DNA of 51,590 nt from a virus: IMG/VR virus record IMGVR_UViG_3300021224_000010, positions 1 to 51,590 of that record; one strand, 5' to 3'. Shown one piece after another: positions 14,682 through 21,838 of this stretch. The position numbers were made by a program, and so were the translations under genes. Within the stretch, counting starts at the first letter, position 1. Each line of letters starts with the position of its first letter. A model generated the notes under the pieces. That model made no database searches and had not been told where the DNA came from. It saw nothing but the letters and a program-made list of their open reading frames with translations.

Positions 14682-15503
14682 GTGTTTTCCGAGAAAGAGA
14701 TAAAAGCGGTTCTTATTGACTGGCTTTTTGACAAGGGCATGGTTAATGACGCGGTTATTGTTAACGAGATGGTTGTAGCCAACTGGTCTCGACGAGCGGA
14801 CATCGCCGTTGCTAATGGTCGCCTGTATGGCTTTGAGATAAAAAGTCATTTTGATACTTTGAAGAGGTTACCAGGTCAAGTAGAGTCTTTTCAGGCGCAT
14901 TTTGATAAAGTCGTTATCGTTGCCGCGACCAAATTTATTGGCTCGATACAACGGGACTATCCTTCAGAAATTGGAATACTCGAGGTTTACGACGCATCGG
15001 GTCGTGCAAAAATTCGTCAAGTTCGACCTGGCCGTATATGCGAAGTTAAGGATATCTCAAAGCTCACAAGCCTAATAACCAAGTCAGAGCTGGAAAGGTT
15101 TTTAAGGCAGAGTGGCGTACCATTTCAGGCAGGAATGCTTAGGTCCGATCTAGTCAGCGCCTGCGGCTTCAGAGCTTCCAAACAGCTACGATCATATGTT
15201 TTAGACTGCATCAAGCAACGGTATAGTGGTTCATTCAAGAATTTCTTAAATGAACGACAGGTCTGTACGACTGAGGCGTGTCTTGATCTGCTCAGCAAAA
15301 GCGCAACAATTCGGGTTAATCTCGAGCGTCAGGTCGCTATGTATAGCGAAGGGTACCGTCCCGCTCAGCGCGCTGAAAAGAAGATAGACTTCAGCATGTT
15401 GGGTGAAGGGATTGAGGCTCTCGAACTTGAGATGCCTCAATCAGTGTTGATACGTCGAAGGACTCAGAAATCAAAGTCGTCGAAGTCTTCTTCGTCAGAC
15501 TGA
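14682..15503 (+). CDS. sce7726-family protein, PD-(D/E)XK nuclease-like
   Basis: A 273-residue protein. The N-terminal domain carries E29, RRADIAVANG (D40) and FEIKSHFDTLKRLPGQV (E52-x-K54), i.e. D-x11-E-x-K, the restriction-endonuclease-like core typical of the sce7726 family. The C-terminal half is helical and ends in a Lys/Ser low-complexity tail (SKSSKSSSSD). sce7726 proteins occur with sce7725 or beta-like partners; here the partner-type gene is the convergent beta protein, overlapping by 40 bp. GTG start, AGGAG 10 bases upstream. AT-rich DNA. DNA-cleaving activity is inferred from the motif. Confidence 0.85.
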   Translation: MFSEKEIKAVLIDWLFDKGMVNDAVIVNEMVVANWSRRADIAVANGRLYGFEIKSHFDTLKRLPGQVESFQAHFDKVVIVAATKFIGSIQRDYPSEIGILEVYDASGRAKIRQVRPGRICEVKDISKLTSLITKSELERFLRQSGVPFQAGMLRSDLVSACGFRASKQLRSYVLDCIKQRYSGSFKNFLNERQVCTTEACLDLLSKSATIRVNLERQVAMYSEGYRPAQRAEKKIDFSMLGEGIEALELEMPQSVLIRRRTQKSKSSKSSSSD

Positions 15504-16540
15504 CTTTTGCTGTTCAAGTCTATCTGTCGACTAATATGCATGTTAACTCGGGCGGCGATCCATGACGCGGGAGTTTTCATGTTGTCGATCTCACCTTGTG
15601 CTGCTTTCATAATTTTCTTCGCTCCCCATGTTTCATCATCTGCTATTTCAGGAAATGCATCGATAATATCCTCGGCCGCTGAAATGTACCCTTGTGAATT
15701 GGTGTCTGAGCGCCGCTCAAACACCCAAGCATCGTTTAGAGGGTAATCAATTCGAGCGATAAATCTCCCGCCGGAAGTTGTATATACTCTTGAGTGGATA
15801 GATCCATGGTCGCCATAAATTACAGCCTCTCTGCCTATCGCGGCATGGAGTTTCGTCTCCATGATGTCAATTACTCCGGTTTTTCCCTTGCTATTGACAT
15901 CTATAAATGGCATGACGGAGGATGGAAAGCTAGTTGATGCGACGCTTATAATTGCGCTATCTACTTCGTCCCTGATGGAGTTTATCAAGGTCACAGTTCC
16001 GGCAAGCGAAGCGTGAAGGGTATCTCTAATATAACCTGCATCAATTATTACAAGTGCATTGTCCGAAGAGTCAAGCGCTGACAGTGCCGCAATTACGTTA
16101 TTTGTCTGGTTGCTAAAACTACTAATCTTAAAAACAATTTTTCCTAACCCAGCATTTTCAAAGGCGCGAGCCTGTCGGATCACTTGAGATATTTTTGAGT
16201 CATCAGTTATTTGAATTACTGGAATTATCGGGTAATCAATTTTGCTAACGAAATTCCTCCAGTTTTTAAAATCTGAATCTGGGTTTCTAAGCTCAAAGAT
16301 ATCCTTGGTTAGGTAGCTCGGGTCTGTGGTCAGATCCAAAGCAAAAGGCCTACCGTTACAAGCTGAAATGACTTCTCTTAGGGATGTGACAGTATCAGTT
16401 TGTCGTGGCCACACACCAAGAGTGAACAGAGGGATTACGGCATCTTTACATGAGTCAGAAAGTTCCCCGAAACCTTTTACTTCAGCTGGCCGGCTTCGCA
16501 GGTTTGGATAATAGGTGTAATCGTTAAAGTCAATTTTCAT
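15464..16540 (-). CDS. Beta-family protein, partner of the sce7726 gene
   Basis: A 358-residue protein resembling the beta-protein family (PF14350): an N-terminal YYPNLRSRPAEVKGFGEL block, VIPLFTLGVWPRQT, then strands typed PIIPVIQI, GKIVFKIS and ALVIIDAG as in a TIM-barrel-like fold, and ending in an acidic tail (SDEEDFDDFDF). ATG 16540 follows GAGGATATGATTG and overlaps the upstream two-TM gene by 11 bp, so the two are coupled. Families of this type sit in defence and prophage loci without a settled function. AT-rich and probably acquired as a cassette. Confidence 0.82.
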   Translation of the reverse strand: MKIDFNDYTYYPNLRSRPAEVKGFGELSDSCKDAVIPLFTLGVWPRQTDTVTSLREVISACNGRPFALDLTTDPSYLTKDIFELRNPDSDFKNWRNFVSKIDYPIIPVIQITDDSKISQVIRQARAFENAGLGKIVFKISSFSNQTNNVIAALSALDSSDNALVIIDAGYIRDTLHASLAGTVTLINSIRDEVDSAIISVASTSFPSSVMPFIDVNSKGKTGVIDIMETKLHAAIGREAVIYGDHGSIHSRVYTTSGGRFIARIDYPLNDAWVFERRSDTNSQGYISAAEDIIDAFPEIADDETWGAKKIMKAAQGEIDNMKTPASWIAARVNMHISRQIDLNSKSQSDEEDFDDFDF

Positions 16541-16988
16541 CAATCATATCCTCAGATTCAATCCTTTGCTCTTTGGGAGAGTGCCCTGAAGCTTTTTTAG
16601 AGCCTGGGGTTACGCGTTGTCGAGGTTTGACGGCACTCTTCGAAGCTGTAGCTATCACATATGATCCAATTTCAGTAAGTCTGTCGTTTGCATATTCCAG
16701 TTCGCCAACTCTCGCCGCTAGTTCTATTGAATTTTGCGCTTGCTCAGCAGCGGTGTGGCTTAATACTCCATTTATCTCAATTAACTTGAAACAGAGACGG
16801 GTCAGAAATGTGCCTATGAGAATTGCCGATATCCACCCAGAAAGACTTAGCCATAAATTTTTCTCCCCGGAATTTGAGTAGTAGACAGACAAAGCGATAC
16901 CTGCGGCGCCCAAAAAAGTACCAGATACGCCGTAGTAAAACCCTGCGAGCGAGATGCTATCGGAATGTGATTTTTTTTGATCTGCCAC
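16530..16988 (-). CDS. Two-TM membrane protein of the immunity-region cassette
   Basis: A 152-residue protein with hydrophobic segments at about residues 14-35 and 47-67, a coiled-coil-like stretch (SIELAARVGELEYANDRL), and a charged C-terminal tail that ends in the beta-protein start. GTG start directly behind GGAGGGTCACA. It is the first gene of the leftward pair with the beta protein. A membrane component next to a nuclease-like protein and a beta protein invites comparison with membrane-effector exclusion systems such as RexB, but there is no sequence evidence of shared ancestry. Confidence 0.75.
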   Translation of the reverse strand: MADQKKSHSDSISLAGFYYGVSGTFLGAAGIALSVYYSNSGEKNLWLSLSGWISAILIGTFLTRLCFKLIEINGVLSHTAAEQAQNSIELAARVGELEYANDRLTEIGSYVIATASKSAVKPRQRVTPGSKKASGHSPKEQRIESEDMIDEN

Positions 16989-17240
16989 TGTGACCCTCCA
17001 TGCTCTAAATCTCCATGAATTACAATCGGCTAAACTCTTCGCTCATTACGGATTAATAGAACTACGTGCGACGGCAACCCTGGCGAAATTATTTTTTTTT
17101 GACCGATAGGGGGCATAACTCTTCTGGGCTGGTGCTCCGCATCCAGATAGCGCTTTTTTTGGAGCCAAAAGACGACTTGAGCCGGGCTGCAGAGTCTTTA
17201 GGATCGTGACTGTTGGCTGGGACTATCGTGGGGTATGGCG

Positions 17241-18059
17241 TCATACCGGCTGTCCGTTCCATACGTAAAGCACCCGAGCCAGGAGATGGGTGTCATCCAC
17301 TCGGATTTCCTCGGGGTCGTGGTGCTTGTTGTCCGAAATCATTTTGAAGCGATCCTTGCCTTTCTTCTGCAGGCGCTTCACGTACAGCATCTCGTCGTGG
17401 GAGAAGAGGTAGATACCGTCGCCTGTGAACTCCCGGATCGTGATGTCCACGAGCAATGGGTCGCGATCCTTGATCGTCGGCGCCATCGACTGTCCCCAAC
17501 CAGTGATCATCTTGAGGTGGAAGTGCTCTTTGAAGGTGACGCCCAGGTCGCGCAGATGCTTGGGGCTGACCCTTATGTCCTGAAGCATTTCTGGGTATTC
17601 ATGCGGGATCTGCCCGCCACCCATTGCTGCGCGCACGTCGTAATGCGCGATCCACACCTCGTCACCGACCTGGCCAGGGCGAGAGAAGTCGACGGTGACT
17701 ACGTTGCTCGCTGCATCGGCCGCGGCAACGATTCGGTCTCGAACTTCGCTTGAAAGCCCTTTGACCCTGGCAAGCATTTGTTTCACCTGGTCAGCGGCAG
17801 AGCCAACCAAAGCATCACTTGCTGGATGCTTCGGGCTGGCTTCTTCTCCAGTCGGAATCGAATCGAACCAACCTCTTGGCAGTCCTTCGATGGCCTCAAT
17901 TCGCCGGGCTACATCATCGCCCAGATTCTTCGCAGTCTTGTCCGAAAGGATTTGGCTTAAGTGTGCTGGCGCCATATTCCAGCGCTCGGCGCAGGAGCCT
18001 TTCTTTTGGCTGCCGATCAGCTTGACCAACTGGTGTTTGCGAATTGCATAGATATCCAT
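17241..18059 (-). CDS. cI: CI-type prophage repressor with S24 self-cleavage domain
   Basis: A 272-residue repressor. Residues about 5-65 form a helix-turn-helix (QLVKLIGSQKKG, then MAPAHLSQILS), and residues about 130-270 a LexA/S24-type peptidase domain with catalytic S191 (GWGQSMAPTI) and K228 (LYVKRL). The cleavage site should lie near residues 144-149 (AAMGGG), without a classic Ala-Gly context fixed. ATG 18059 is preferred; the open frame reaches a TTG at 18104, inside the operators. It has no clear ribosome site. Divergent from cro, with three operators between. RecA-stimulated cleavage should link induction to DNA damage. Confidence 0.93.
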   Translation of the reverse strand: MDIYAIRKHQLVKLIGSQKKGSCAERWNMAPAHLSQILSDKTAKNLGDDVARRIEAIEGLPRGWFDSIPTGEEASPKHPASDALVGSAADQVKQMLARVKGLSSEVRDRIVAAADAASNVVTVDFSRPGQVGDEVWIAHYDVRAAMGGGQIPHEYPEMLQDIRVSPKHLRDLGVTFKEHFHLKMITGWGQSMAPTIKDRDPLLVDITIREFTGDGIYLFSHDEMLYVKRLQKKGKDRFKMISDNKHHDPEEIRVDDTHLLARVLYVWNGQPV

Positions 18060-18078
18060 GCGCGCAAGAATGCCAGCG

Positions 18079-18144
18079 TTTAGCTCAATGCTAAATGTGC
18101 TCAAAGCTAAATATTCCTTGCCATTAAATTAGCCCTAAGCTAAA
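18079..18144. promoter_or_regulatory. Right operator cluster (OR equivalent)
   Basis: Three 17-bp sites: TTTAGCTCAATGCTAAA (18079-18095, perfect halves), ATGTGCTCAAAGCTAAA (18095-18111, one degenerate half, sharing one base with the first) and ATTAGCCCTAAGCTAAA (18128-18144). They lie between divergent cI and cro and match the left cluster, so they are the CI/Cro sites. Confidence 0.9.
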
Positions 18145-18146
18145 TT
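18118..18146 (+). promoter_or_regulatory. Rightward early promoter (PR equivalent)
   Basis: TTGCCA (18118-18123), exactly 17 bp, TAAATT (18141-18146). One operator (18128-18144) fills the spacer and overlaps the -10, so bound repressor would block polymerase. It drives cro and the replication genes. Confidence 0.8.
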
Positions 18147-18171
18147 TTATCTATGTGTAAGGAGAACTCCC

Positions 18172-18408
18172 ATGAATGACCATCTGCGCGACTGGCTAGC
18201 CAGTACTCCAAATGACAGGCGCCAGGCTGTAGCGGCTGCCGCTAAAACCACTGTGGGACATCTATGGCAGTTGGCAGGTGGTCATCGAAAGGCGTCCGCC
18301 GAACTCGCCACCCGACTGCAAGACGCTTCTGACGATGAGATCACGATTGCCGGTCTTCGCCCAGATCTTCTCGATTTGGCGCACAAGGTTCTGCGTGGCG
18401 CCGCCTGA
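18172..18408 (+). CDS. cro: Cro-like regulator
   Basis: A 78-residue protein, divergent from cI. QAVAAAAKTTVGHLWQLAGG followed by HRKASAELATRLQDAS is the YdaS/Cro type helix-turn-helix of small phage regulators. It begins at ATG after AAGGAGAACTCCC, 26 bp beyond the rightward -10. Position, size and fold make it the Cro protein that competes for the shared operators and shifts the phage to lytic growth. Confidence 0.85.
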   Translation: MNDHLRDWLASTPNDRRQAVAAAAKTTVGHLWQLAGGHRKASAELATRLQDASDDEITIAGLRPDLLDLAHKVLRGAA

Positions 18409-18478
18409 CATCCATGCCCGCCAATCCATGTAGCCAGTATCGGCGGCGTGCGGGCATCCGGATAGAGATATGAATTGG

Positions 18479-18494
18479 CTGTTAATTCATACAG
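18479..18494 (+). promoter_or_regulatory. LexA (SOS) box after cro
   Basis: CTGTTAATTCATACAG is another CTGT-N8-ACAG site, between cro and the gene at 18515, 20 bp before its start. It suggests that this gene, though in the rightward operon, has its own SOS-induced transcript. Confidence 0.8.
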
Positions 18495-18514
18495 TGCGCA
18501 GTAAGGAGATATAG

Positions 18515-19036
18515 ATGGAATACAAGAAAGAAGAAATCAGCATTCCAGCAAGTGATGCCGAACGCTTCGATCAGCGCACATTCCCGGGGGCTGAAATGTT
18601 TCTTGGCTCGCGGCCGATTCTTACGCCCCAAGAGCGAGAAATCGCGATCGAGGCTTTAGGGCGCAAGTTATCCGGCAGTGGTGCGCCAGCTGCCGCGGCG
18701 GATCTTCTTGCAGGTATTGCTGTTCTCGATGGCGCTCACAGGCCTGTCCTGATCTGGCCAACAGATATGAGCCTCGAAGAGAAGGCCGCCTGGCATGAGC
18801 GAGAGGCGAGCGACCTCAAAGAGCGCGTCCTCCGGTTTCAAGAGCGCATGAAGGCTTCTACTCCCAGTGTCGAGAAAAAACCTCAAGCGCAGACGGGCTT
18901 GATTCAAATGTCTGGCGAATTGGCTCCGATTCTTCCTGCGTTAGCTTCATCTGCGCCAGTTCCTCTCGAAGCAGGTACAGATAGTCGCTCTCCTCAAGCC
19001 CATGAACGGACGCCAGGTTCCAGTGATGCTTGTTGA
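18515..19036 (+). CDS. Hypothetical SOS-boxed gene in the cII position
   Basis: A 173-residue protein. Residues 1-115 look like a normal folded protein (TPQEREIAIEALGRKL, LEEKAAWHEREASDLKERVL), while residues after about 120 are Pro/Ser/Ala-rich and low in complexity. The last 179 bp of the gene are antisense to the gene at 18858-19268. AAGGAGATATAG gives a strong ribosome site. It sits where lambda has cII but shows no DNA-binding motif. Controlled by the rightward promoter and probably LexA. Function unknown. Confidence 0.7.
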   Translation: MEYKKEEISIPASDAERFDQRTFPGAEMFLGSRPILTPQEREIAIEALGRKLSGSGAPAAAADLLAGIAVLDGAHRPVLIWPTDMSLEEKAAWHEREASDLKERVLRFQERMKASTPSVEKKPQAQTGLIQMSGELAPILPALASSAPVPLEAGTDSRSPQAHERTPGSSDAC

Positions 19037-19268
19037 TCAGATAAAGCCGCAACGCATCGATCCATTCGAGGTGTGTCCAGGCAGCGAGAGGATTCTTGCC
19101 GATCCTTTCGGCGAAGCAATGGAGCTTGTATGTGCCGAGAGCTTGCATTTCGGCCTGGTCTCTACTGCTACCCGGCCAGCGCAAGTTCGTGTCATTGCGC
19201 AGCGCGGTTTCAAACGTGCCCACCAAGTCATGCCAATGCGCCTTGTAGTTCATCTGACTGAGTTTCAT
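18858..19268 (-). CDS. Leftward hypothetical gene antisense to the cII-position gene
   Basis: A 136-residue protein starting MKLSQMNYKAHWHDLVGTFE, rich in Trp, His and Leu, with helical blocks (AWTHLEWIDALRLYLINKHH, DYLYLLREELAQM), which looks like a genuine folded protein. ATG 19268 follows GGAGG; the open frame to 19355 has no ribosome site. It is transcribed against the rightward operon and overlaps the end of the 18515 gene by 179 bp, so its mRNA is antisense to that gene, recalling OOP and cII of lambda. No family name is known to me. Confidence 0.65.
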   Translation of the reverse strand: MKLSQMNYKAHWHDLVGTFETALRNDTNLRWPGSSRDQAEMQALGTYKLHCFAERIGKNPLAAWTHLEWIDALRLYLINKHHWNLASVHGLEESDYLYLLREELAQMKLTQEESEPIRQTFESSPSALEVFSRHWE

Positions 19269-19358
19269 ATGTCCGGCCTCCGATGGCCTTTTCGTGTGGA
19301 AGCAAAAAGCTACCACGGATGCGCCGGGCACCCATAACGCCTGATTCGTGGGCATAAA

Positions 19359-19386
19359 AAAACCGCCTGGCAGGGCGGTCCTTTCA
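19359..19386 (-). terminator. Leftward terminator upstream of the antirepressor gene
   Basis: ACCGCC, loop TGGCAG, GGCGGT (19367-19384), with a run of A on the left that reads as T7 on the minus strand. It would stop leftward antisense transcription from the antirepressor side; for rightward transcription the T tract is poor, so the rightward operon should pass. Confidence 0.65.
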
Positions 19387-19414
19387 ACAAATCGTAAAAC
19401 ACTGTGGGGCCATT

Positions 19415-20113
19415 ATGAACACACTTATTGCTCCAAGCAATACGGTCAGTATGTCGAGCCGGGAGATCGCCGATCTCACTGGCAAACATCATCACCATGT
19501 CGTGCGCGACATCAAACGCGACCTTGGCTTAATGAATGTCGATGTATCCAGATTTGGATGCATCTATTTGGACGGTGCAGGCCGTAAGCAGACCGAGTAC
19601 ATGCTCGCGCCTGATCTGGTCCTGACCGTTCTCGCCGGCTACAGCGTACCGCTTCGCCATCGGGTCGTGACACGTTTAATGGAGCTTGAAAAGGTGTCGC
19701 GACACACCGTGTCGATGCCTTCGAACTTCGCCGAAGCACTCCAACTTGCTGCGGATCAAGCCAAGCAGAACGCGTCACTGCAGCAGGTCATTCAGCAGCA
19801 GGAGCCAAAGGTTCAAGCACTTGAGCGCCTGGCCCGCACCCACGGATCGATCTGCATCACCTCGGCTGCCAAGCAGCTTGGTGTTGGCCCGCTGAAGCTC
19901 TTCAAGTGGCTCAGCGACAACCGCTGGATATACCGCCGCACATCCTTCGCTGCCTGGTCTGCATATCAGCCGCGCCTTACATCCGGCCTTCTGGAACACA
20001 AGCTGGTCCGGGTAGGGAAGGGTGCTGATGAAGAGCTCAAGGTTGTTGAGCAGGTCATGGTCACCCGCAAAGGCATCACTCATCTCGCAACAGTCCTTCA
20101 GGAGGCTTTGTAA
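19415..20113 (+). CDS. Rha/KilAC antirepressor-type regulator
   Basis: A 232-residue two-domain phage regulator. The N-terminal part (MSSREIADLTGKHHHHVVRD, residues 13-32; then TEYMLAPDLVLTVLAGYSVP) is the Rha-family domain. After a coiled linker, the C-terminal part from about residue 135 (ITSAAKQLGVGPLKLFKWLS, YQPRLTSGLLEHKLV, VTRKGITHLATVL) is the KilA-C/ANT DNA-binding domain of phage antirepressors. It would help break repression during induction, or act in early regulation. It ends in TAATG with the replication gene. Confidence 0.88.
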   Translation: MNTLIAPSNTVSMSSREIADLTGKHHHHVVRDIKRDLGLMNVDVSRFGCIYLDGAGRKQTEYMLAPDLVLTVLAGYSVPLRHRVVTRLMELEKVSRHTVSMPSNFAEALQLAADQAKQNASLQQVIQQQEPKVQALERLARTHGSICITSAAKQLGVGPLKLFKWLSDNRWIYRRTSFAAWSAYQPRLTSGLLEHKLVRVGKGADEELKVVEQVMVTRKGITHLATVLQEAL

Positions 20114-20862
20114 TGGCCGGCGACTGGATCAAATTTGAACTCACGACCCTGGACAAACCTGAGGTTTGCCAGATCGCCGACCTGGCCGATATCGACCCTG
20201 ACGCTGTCGTCGGCAAGCTGATGCGTGTGTGGGGTTGGTTCGACCAACAAACCGAAAATGGTAACGCTCCGAGCGTTAGCAAAAAGTTACTTGATCGTAT
20301 CGTCGGCGTTATCGGTTTCTGCGAGCACATGAAATCGGTCGCATGGATGATTGAGGTCGACGGTGTGATCAGTCTCCCGCATTTCGATCGGCACAATGGG
20401 AAGACCGCCAAGAATAGGCTTCTCACTGCAAAGCGCGTAGCAAACCACAAGGCTAGTAACGGTAAAAGTAACGCTCCGAGCGTTAGCGGCGCGTTACCTA
20501 AAGAAGATGTAGAGAAGAATAAAAACCCTATCTCTGCGCACGAGCCAGTCGATCCTCGCATGCCCAGCGAAATGACCCTCGACTGGGTGCCAGATCAAAA
20601 GCTGCTGACCACCTATGCGTTTCACCGGGGCCTGGATCTGGAATTGTTTACCGAGGAAGTCCGGGTTGCCTTCACTGCGTATTACGAGCCACAGCACCAG
20701 GTAAACACCGAGGCCGAATGGGTGAGCATGTTGGTCAAGTGGGTGAACAGCGACAAGGTTCGCGCCGCAGCCAACAACGTCACGCCTATCCGCCAAAAAC
20801 CGCCGGCCGCGTCTGAGTTTGATGACGACAGCACCGACTGGCAGAACGGAGTGCAGTCGTGA
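20113..20862 (+). CDS. Replication initiation protein, O-like with a DnaT-type domain
   Basis: A 249-residue protein. The N-terminus (MAGDWIKFELTTLDKPEVCQ, then VVGKLMRVWGWFDQQT) is the DNA-binding domain of phage replication proteins. Residues about 155-220 (LDWVPDQKLLTTYAFHRGLD, AFTAYYEPQHQVNTEAEW) match the DnaT ssDNA-binding domain. It takes the place of lambda O and probably loads the replisome with the P-like partner. Two exact 20-bp palindromic repeats lie inside the gene. AGGAGG precedes ATG; it overlaps both neighbours. Confidence 0.85.
   Translation: MAGDWIKFELTTLDKPEVCQIADLADIDPDAVVGKLMRVWGWFDQQTENGNAPSVSKKLLDRIVGVIGFCEHMKSVAWMIEVDGVISLPHFDRHNGKTAKNRLLTAKRVANHKASNGKSNAPSVSGALPKEDVEKNKNPISAHEPVDPRMPSEMTLDWVPDQKLLTTYAFHRGLDLELFTEEVRVAFTAYYEPQHQVNTEAEWVSMLVKWVNSDKVRAAANNVTPIRQKPPAASEFDDDSTDWQNGVQS
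20261..20487 (+). repeat. Two exact 20-bp palindromic repeats, possible origin iterons
   Basis: The 20-mer GTAACGCTCCGAGCGTTAGC occurs at 20261-20280 and 20468-20487. Its core AACGCTC-C-GAGCGTT is a perfect dyad. Further GTAACG-like pieces flank the second copy (about 20457 and, inverted, 20490-20496). Both encode the same residues, NAPSVS, in one frame. Lambda and relatives carry their origin inside the O gene, so these may be initiator sites. Confidence 0.5.
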
Positions 20863-21545
20863 TGAAGCAGGTAGCCGCAGTAACCCAGGGCCTATGGGCC
20901 AATGCCAAGGCTGGCGAGTTCATTTCGGCAGATGAGGCGCAGGCTCCACAGGACGAAGGCCGCCGCCAGATGGCCGTGGCAATCAACGATCTGTTCATCG
21001 AGCTCCGACTGATTCGATCAGCATGGCGCCAGGCATGGCCGGACAAGGAGACCTATCGCGCCGCCAAGGTCCAGTGGATGCAAGCTTTCCTCGACGAGGG
21101 TATCCGCACGCAGGGCCAGATCGAGTTCGGCATGATCAAGGCGCGCAAGCAGGTTTCCGATTTCATTCCGAGCCCGGGCCAGTTCATTGAGTGGTGCAAA
21201 CCGACCCCTGAAATGCTCGGCTTGCCATCTTTGCCCGCAGCTCACCGCGAAGCAGTGCGCAACGCTCATCCAGGCATGGCGGGACAGGGAAAGTGGTCGC
21301 ACGATGCGGTTTGGCACACGGCCAAGGAATGCGGGTTCGAGAGTCTGAACAAGCTTGATTCCGCGCTCAGCCTGAAGCTGTTTGACCGGAACTACGCGAT
21401 CACCATCCGCCGGCTGATGGCTGGATTGCCGCTTCAGACAATGCCCAAAGCATTGCCATCGAAGGTCGATGGTCGGATTACCCCGGAAGTCGGAAAGGGC
21501 GCCATCGCGGAGTTGCGCGCTCGCCTGGCAGGTGGGTCTCGATGA
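20859..21545 (+). CDS. Replication protein P-like helicase loader
   Basis: A 228-residue protein with the hallmarks of phage replication protein P: a region where QVSDFIPSPGQFIEWCKPTP (about residues 98-117) sits before LPSLPAAHREA and a C-terminal helical part. It would bring host DnaB to the phage origin with the O-like protein. GTG at 20859 makes a GTGA overlap with the upstream stop and is well spaced from GGAG; ATG at 20862 is equally possible. The downstream gene overlaps by ATGA. Confidence 0.87.
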   Translation: MMKQVAAVTQGLWANAKAGEFISADEAQAPQDEGRRQMAVAINDLFIELRLIRSAWRQAWPDKETYRAAKVQWMQAFLDEGIRTQGQIEFGMIKARKQVSDFIPSPGQFIEWCKPTPEMLGLPSLPAAHREAVRNAHPGMAGQGKWSHDAVWHTAKECGFESLNKLDSALSLKLFDRNYAITIRRLMAGLPLQTMPKALPSKVDGRITPEVGKGAIAELRARLAGGSR

Positions 21546-21838
21546 GCAAGCTCACCAATGCAGCACGTGATCGCGACTGCCAGGTTCGGTTCCCGGGGTG
21601 TGGCTGCGAATCATCCACAACGGTCCTGGCTCACTACCGGCTTTCCGGCACTTGCGGCGTCGGCATGAAACCCAACGATTTTCAGGGCGCCTGGGCCTGC
21701 GGTTACTGCCATGACATCGCAGATGGCCGGCTCCGCGCGCCGGTGCAGTTGACCCGCGAAGAGGTCCGGCTGTACCTCGCAGAGGGTGTCATGCGCACTC
21801 AAGACATTCTGATTCGTGAAGGGAAGGTGAAGCTTTGA
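21542..21838 (+). CDS. DUF1364 protein, likely HNH-type nuclease related to Ref
   Basis: A 98-residue cysteine-rich protein of the DUF1364 family found in the nin region of lambdoid phages. RDCQVRFPGCGC (residues 11-22), AHYRLSG, and ACGYCHDIADGR give the Cys/His pattern of a zinc-stabilised HNH-like fold, as in the RecA-dependent nuclease Ref. It may process recombination intermediates. ATGA coupling with the P-like gene. The nuclease role is a family inference. Confidence 0.83.
   Translation: MSKLTNAARDRDCQVRFPGCGCESSTTVLAHYRLSGTCGVGMKPNDFQGAWACGYCHDIADGRLRAPVQLTREEVRLYLAEGVMRTQDILIREGKVKL

Noticed and set aside
17022-17040. GCTAAA half-site upstream of the two-TM gene, a possible extra operator
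   Set aside because: The other half (AATTAC) does not fit the TTTAGC pattern at the required spacing.
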